From: JBAXTE01 sp037130365
GTDB taxonomy: Bacteria; Bacteroidota; Bacteroidia; Bacteroidales; WCHB1-69
Direction: 5' to 3'
Length of the DNA stretch: 64,000 bases
Assembly (NCBI GenBank): GCA_037130365.1
Contig: JBAXTE010000013.1
Location: 1-64,000 of the forward strand
Shown here: one piece after another, positions 62,101 through 64,000 of the stretch
Layout of the letters: every line of letters begins with the position of its first letter
How positions within the stretch are numbered: position 1 is the stretch's first letter
Made by a program: the position numbers and the translations under genes
The notes under the pieces: generated by a model
Told to the model about the DNA's origin: nothing
Database searches by the model: none
The model's input: only the letters and a program-made list of their open reading frames with translations

Positions 62101-64000
62101 ACGAACTTATAGCCGCAGCACTAAACGTTGGATTTAACACCGAAGAAGTGTTCCCAATAAATTCATCTGCACCAACATCTGGAGTGGCAGTTCGAGTACC
62201 CGAATCAATATCATCGGTAATACTTATTGGATTGGTTATTTGGATTCCACCACTTTCGCAACCTGTAGCAACTGTGGTCTTTACATGCAAATCGTAAGGT
62301 GCAGTAGCCACATTTTCAAATGGAGGATTTTCAGTAAATGAAGCTAAATCACGAGGAGTCACTAAAGTTTGATATGCAGCTAATGTCTGAATATTGTTCG
62401 TTCCATCAGAAAAAATCAAATTAGTTGCAGATGGAGTGCCTGCATATAAACAGTTGTTGTTTGATGTATTAGAATAATATGCATCATTATAAGCTCCCGA
62501 TAGTTTAATAGCTGAAGAATAACTTCCAGCTCCTGTTCCAGCAGTTGAATTATTTACAACAATATTATTTCTAAAATCACCTGTTATATTAGGTGATTTG
62601 TAAATACCAGCACTTCCAAAAGTTGAAGTGGAAGAACTTGTTGCATTTAAATAGATCGTGTTATAAAATATATTTTGAGTAGCACCTCCAGTAATATTTA
62701 TTCCAACTACTGCCAAAACATTCGTAGAAGATGGCGCTTTTATATCGGAAATAAAATTATTATAAATGTATCCAGTATTCCCGGTATAGCTAATACCCAT
62801 TGCTTGAGATGCTGCTCCAGTAGTAGAAATATTGTAAATTTTATTTTTATAGAAATTTGTTGGCATACCGCTCCAACTTGAATAACCAATAACATTTCCA
62901 CCAGAACTTAAATTATAGATGTTGTTTCCATAAATGTTTTTTGTACCAGAAACGGTGTTGATTTGAAGACCAGAAACTGTTCCTGTGCCCGTATGTGATA
63001 AATTATAAATTGTATTATCTCGATATGTTTCAATTACTGGCGAACCAGCATTATAATATCCATATAAAGAGGTAGTTCCGGTTGCAGAATTATCGTGAAT
63101 ATTGTTTGAGTAAAAATTTATGGTTGCTGTAGATGCTTGTATACAAAATAAGTTTCCACTTGCTCCAGATTTGGTGTTATTTGTAATAATATTTGAATAA
63201 ATAGTTAATGGACCTGTTCCCATTCCAACGATGTTGTAAATACCAGAAAAATCGCCAATACCGGCAAGTGTGCAACCATTAACGGTGTTTCCGTACATGT
63301 TTACTGTTGCTGCAGTAGCAGTATTCACAATTCCATTGAAGTTGGCAGTAGTTGCCGCAGAAATATTGCAATTTGTAATGGTATTATTGTAAATATTAAC
63401 GGTGTTAGATGCGGCGGTACTTCCCATACCATTGCTTATTCCATTAATCGCACTTGAAAATACACCAGCAGTAAGAGTTAGTGTAATTGTATTATTGTAA
63501 ATATCAACATTAGACGAAGTACCACCCGAAGTATAAATACCGTATCCTGTACTGGTTAAACCATTTATGGATGAATTTATAATATTATTGGCGATGATTA
63601 AACTTTTTTGTCCACTGGCATTTATTGCTCTTACCGAAGTAGCACCTCCACCTAAATTGGTAATTGAATTTGCTCCCCCCACTCCTATTTCATTATTAGA
63701 ATCGTAAAGAGTAAAAGGAGTTACTGCAGCAAAACCTGTAATCGAAATACCACAATATACGTTAGAAATTGTATTGTTGAAAAACTTACAATTATTCATT
63801 GCATCTGTAGTTGCAGTAATTGTAAGTGGAATAGTAGCTGTAGCAATATGATTTCCTGCATAAATACCAACGGCAGTTTGGTTAGATTTGTTTAAACTAA
63901 TGGTGCAATTTTTAATGGTAACATACTGACATCCATCAAATGGCGTAATATCGCTAGCTTTTACCAGCGCATAACCCCAATCGGTTAAATATACGGAATT
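56183..64000 (-). CDS. Giant T9SS protein, N terminus outside the window
   Basis: The frame stays open to the window edge, so at least 2605 residues are visible and the start is missing. The Met codon at 63799 is internal: codons beyond it continue the beta-helix (YVTIKNCTISLNKSN, GIYAGNH). The order is a right-handed beta-helix (64000 to about 62130) and a fibronectin III-like domain. Seven modules follow, each a cleaved-adhesin/MAM-like beta-sandwich (C-x5-FPY-x-E-x-FE near its start) joined to a fibronectin III domain (GWTAGGTETAWILYYK). Modules 2, 3 and 6 are nearly alike; 1, 4, 5 and 7 differ. The sorting domain ends VGTYKLFIK. It is expected at the cell surface. Confidence 0.9.
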   Translation of the reverse strand, partial: NSVYLTDWGYALVKASDITPFDGCQYVTIKNCTISLNKSNQTAVGIYAGNHIATATIPLTITATTDAMNNCKFFNNTISNVYCGISITGFAAVTPFTLYDSNNEIGVGGANSITNLGGGATSVRAINASGQKSLIIANNIINSSINGLTSTGYGIYTSGGTSSNVDIYNNTITLTLTAGVFSSAINGISNGMGSTAASNTVNIYNNTITNCNISAATTANFNGIVNTATAATVNMYGNTVNGCTLAGIGDFSGIYNIVGMGTGPLTIYSNIITNNTKSGASGNLFCIQASTATINFYSNNIHDNSATGTTSLYGYYNAGSPVIETYRDNTIYNLSHTGTGTVSGLQINTVSGTKNIYGNNIYNLSSGGNVIGYSSWSGMPTNFYKNKIYNISTTGAASQAMGISYTGNTGYIYNNFISDIKAPSSTNVLAVVGINITGGATQNIFYNTIYLNATSSSTSTFGSAGIYKSPNITGDFRNNIVVNNSTAGTGAGSYSSAIKLSGAYNDAYYSNTSNNNCLYAGTPSATNLIFSDGTNNIQTLAAYQTLVTPRDLASFTENPPFENVATAPYDLHVKTTVATGCESGGIQITNPISITDDIDSGTRTATPDVGADEFIGNTSSVLNPTFSAAAISSSQINLTFTANPSSNNVVIVWNTTGVFSNPSGIPPTTVGNAFAGGSFLYNGLVSPVSHTGLTAGTTYYYKAFSYDGSFYSSGATANATTPCAPVTVFPYTEGFETGFVNQTTIAGCYTQQMVTGNAYWTANSTLTDYNRGARTGTRNAYLRYATDTWLCRQFHLIGGQSYTYSFYARQDATTGSNIEVKYGSTGNSAGMTNTIISSTAVTNGAYQLKIGVFTPPATGDYFIGIHGVESTGSMYLSIDDISLYLTPSCPTPTTPIATLITSTSASLRWNLGGTETAWIVYYKTVAAATYTAINNVINNPYPLTGLTPNTTYMYYVRAKCAVDDSSAVSTTTTFTTTCNTISAFPYIEDFETNALPTCWTETRTPASTVGWASTATGYVGRGVRFNSLNNTNGNMSLLKTPVINITSLSSAQLEFWWKNPNGGNYRLLLSTDGGNTFPVVLASNMTAQTAWVLKTINLSSYLTIGSNLVLGFEGTSSNSNGDAYLYLDKLVIDVVPTCPEPTALTSNSYSPTTASLGWTAGGTETAWILYYKTVAAANYTVINNVTTNPYSLTGLAAASNYIFMVKANCAVNDTSVVSATKTFTTACNANTVFPYLQDFETNTLPTCWTELRTPTSTTGWASYATGYVARGVRFDSFNNANGNISILKTPILNLTSLSSAQMEFWWKNPTGGNFRILLSNDGGATFPIVLATNLTAQTNWVLKTINLSSYISTGSNVVIGFEGTSNWGNGDAYIYLDKLKIDLVPTCPIPTALTATSITTTSANLGWTPGGTETAWIVYYKTVAAANYTVINNVTTNSYSLSGLVPATNYMFMVKANCAVNDTSYASAPKTFATVCNATTLLPWTEGFETVTTPALPSCWLKQNGDYISATNMTSNQDANARTGARFMIEAGTATNEYIWTPGFQLTAGTSYDFSFWWAGDTRNGWTGDVFYNTFQDSNGATQIGNSFVTSGTTTSLTYQQALRTFIPTTTGTYYFAIRVNATNYPFYLSFDDFRLANSPSCPPPTNLTTVNTTSNSATLSWTPGGTETAWILYYKKATDLAYTVVNNVNSNTYLLSGLTVSTNYLYYVKANCAVNDTSVVSAIANFTTNCSSITTFPFIESFDGTTFAPPCWSNIETDGSGTANVWTAATTGANPTCAPHSGAGMAMFNTFTYPAGIKAELTTPALNLPSDLYQVSFWMYRDDGYVTYVDSVNIYFNTAPNSIGGTLLGTVYRHNTLTPVQPIANQWYQYTFNLPAGSAGNNKYVVLEGVCGYGNNVFVDDVQINVQPTCPAPSALTATAINTTSATLGWTAGGTESSWKIYYKEATATNYIIINNVTSNSYLLSGLTPGTNYIFNVIANCSVSDTSLLSTTKPFTTTCGVISSFPYTEEFEGLTIPGCWSEARTPASTFGWATTTLGFQGKGLRFDCVNNQNGNISNLKTPVINLTSLTTAQLSFWWKNPTGGNFTVLLSTNGGVSFPITLADTLTAQTGWTLKTINLSSYIASGNNVMIEFRGTSNFGVGDSYIYLDKLKIGEISTCLDPINISASNITTTTADLDWASSAPSFALRYRVVGSANWINTTTTTVNPSLSGLLPSSNYEVQVMAFCSTTDSSSWSYGYFTTLCDLFTVPFAQNFNVLPFTPNCWSLSMDTLNSNINLIGNNSSWVSDNFLNVSSGQLSATLNIWGANMVSWLITPQINLGTTANRLEFDLAATSWNSANEPSGTRTDDKFAVIISTDGGNTWAQANTLRLWDNAGSANVYNNINLTSQHIEIDLTAYTGIVKIAFYGESLIDGNGDNDLFVDNVTINPISTICNSPIALASSGINETSARLYWTAGGTETSWNLRYKKVVDPTYIDIPNITAQPYTLNGLTAGIAYVWNIQAICSSSLTSPWSIDNNFTLTGISNNSLLGLNVYSYNNQINVINNDHIFVQAVAVYDVLGKIVSKYDINSSDNILINTNYSIGNYIIKVVTKDKVGTYKLFIK
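57515..61075 (-). repeat. Repeated adhesin/fibronectin III modules in the partial giant gene
   Basis: Modules 2 (about 61075-60350), 3 (about 60325-59600) and 6 (about 58005-57515) share the same run of motifs: LPTCWTE-type opening, FWWKNP-x-GGN, WVLKTINLSSY and YLDKL. Modules 4 and 5 sit between 3 and 6 and are diverged. Confidence 0.75.

Noticed and set aside
1..64000. tRNA, rRNA, tmRNA, insertion sequences, phage genes
   Set aside because: I looked for these and saw no tRNA-like cloverleaf, rRNA segment, transposase or integrase; a covariance-model scan could still find small RNAs.

Overview
The window is AT-rich bacterial DNA that fits an anaerobic or facultative member of the Bacteroidota. 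Four genes encode secreted proteins with type IX secretion (T9SS) C-terminal sorting domains. There are two TonB-dependent receptors with Bacteroidota-type plugs, many lipoproteins, and promoters of the Bacteroidota form (TTTG, about 19-20 bases, TAnnTTTG), with almost no Shine-Dalgarno sequences. Pyruvate:ferredoxin oxidoreductase, the [FeFe]-hydrogenase maturase HydG, and a carbamate kinase / ornithine carbamoyltransferase pair point to fermentative energy metabolism. I cannot name a genus.

Layout. 1-770: non-coding, with hairpins. 774-3601: thioesterase, gamma-carbonic anhydrase-like protein, IlvE and a Lys-rich small lipoprotein. 3658-6974: TonB receptor and sugar nucleotidyltransferase. 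7309-10812: two tandem DUF4139 (MuiA-like) proteins. 10812-10925: a 16-bp tandem repeat. 11336-16906: a 1856-residue T9SS surface protein with 12 PKD-like repeats. 17096-20601: an oxyR-led operon with a SanA-like protein and two envelope glycosyltransferases. 20969-28296: fused E1 2-oxoacid dehydrogenase, EnvC-like protein, a vWA protein carrying receptor-type N-terminal modules, and RuvB. 28464-31656: universal stress protein, SPOR protein and an OmpA/TPR lipoprotein. 32115-32969: a small T9SS protein. 33177-37432: a four-gene operon made of a TiaS-like protein, an ECF S-component-like membrane protein, a lipoprotein and a TonB receptor. 37680-43517: nifJ, arcB and arcC. 43812-47322: a DUF2807/barrel protein, two TM1266-type small proteins and hydG. 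47861-64000: two giant T9SS proteins, the second running off the window edge.

How the genes work together. NifJ makes acetyl-CoA and reduced ferredoxin. HydG helps build the H-cluster of a hydrogenase, encoded elsewhere, that could consume that reductant. ArcB and ArcC can make ATP from citrulline via carbamoyl phosphate. The oxyR operon may link peroxide sensing to envelope genes. Much of the remaining DNA encodes cell-surface proteins.

The best candidate for an undescribed system is the 33177-37432 operon. It links a bacterial homologue of the archaeal tRNA-agmatinylating enzyme TiaS, without its RNA-binding C-terminal half, to what looks like a complete outer- and inner-membrane uptake route for an unknown small molecule. 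Other notable items are receptor modules (carboxypeptidase-like domain and plug) grafted onto DUF4139 and vWA proteins, a three-copy intergenic repeat family, and an unlisted 27-residue membrane ORF upstream of nifJ.
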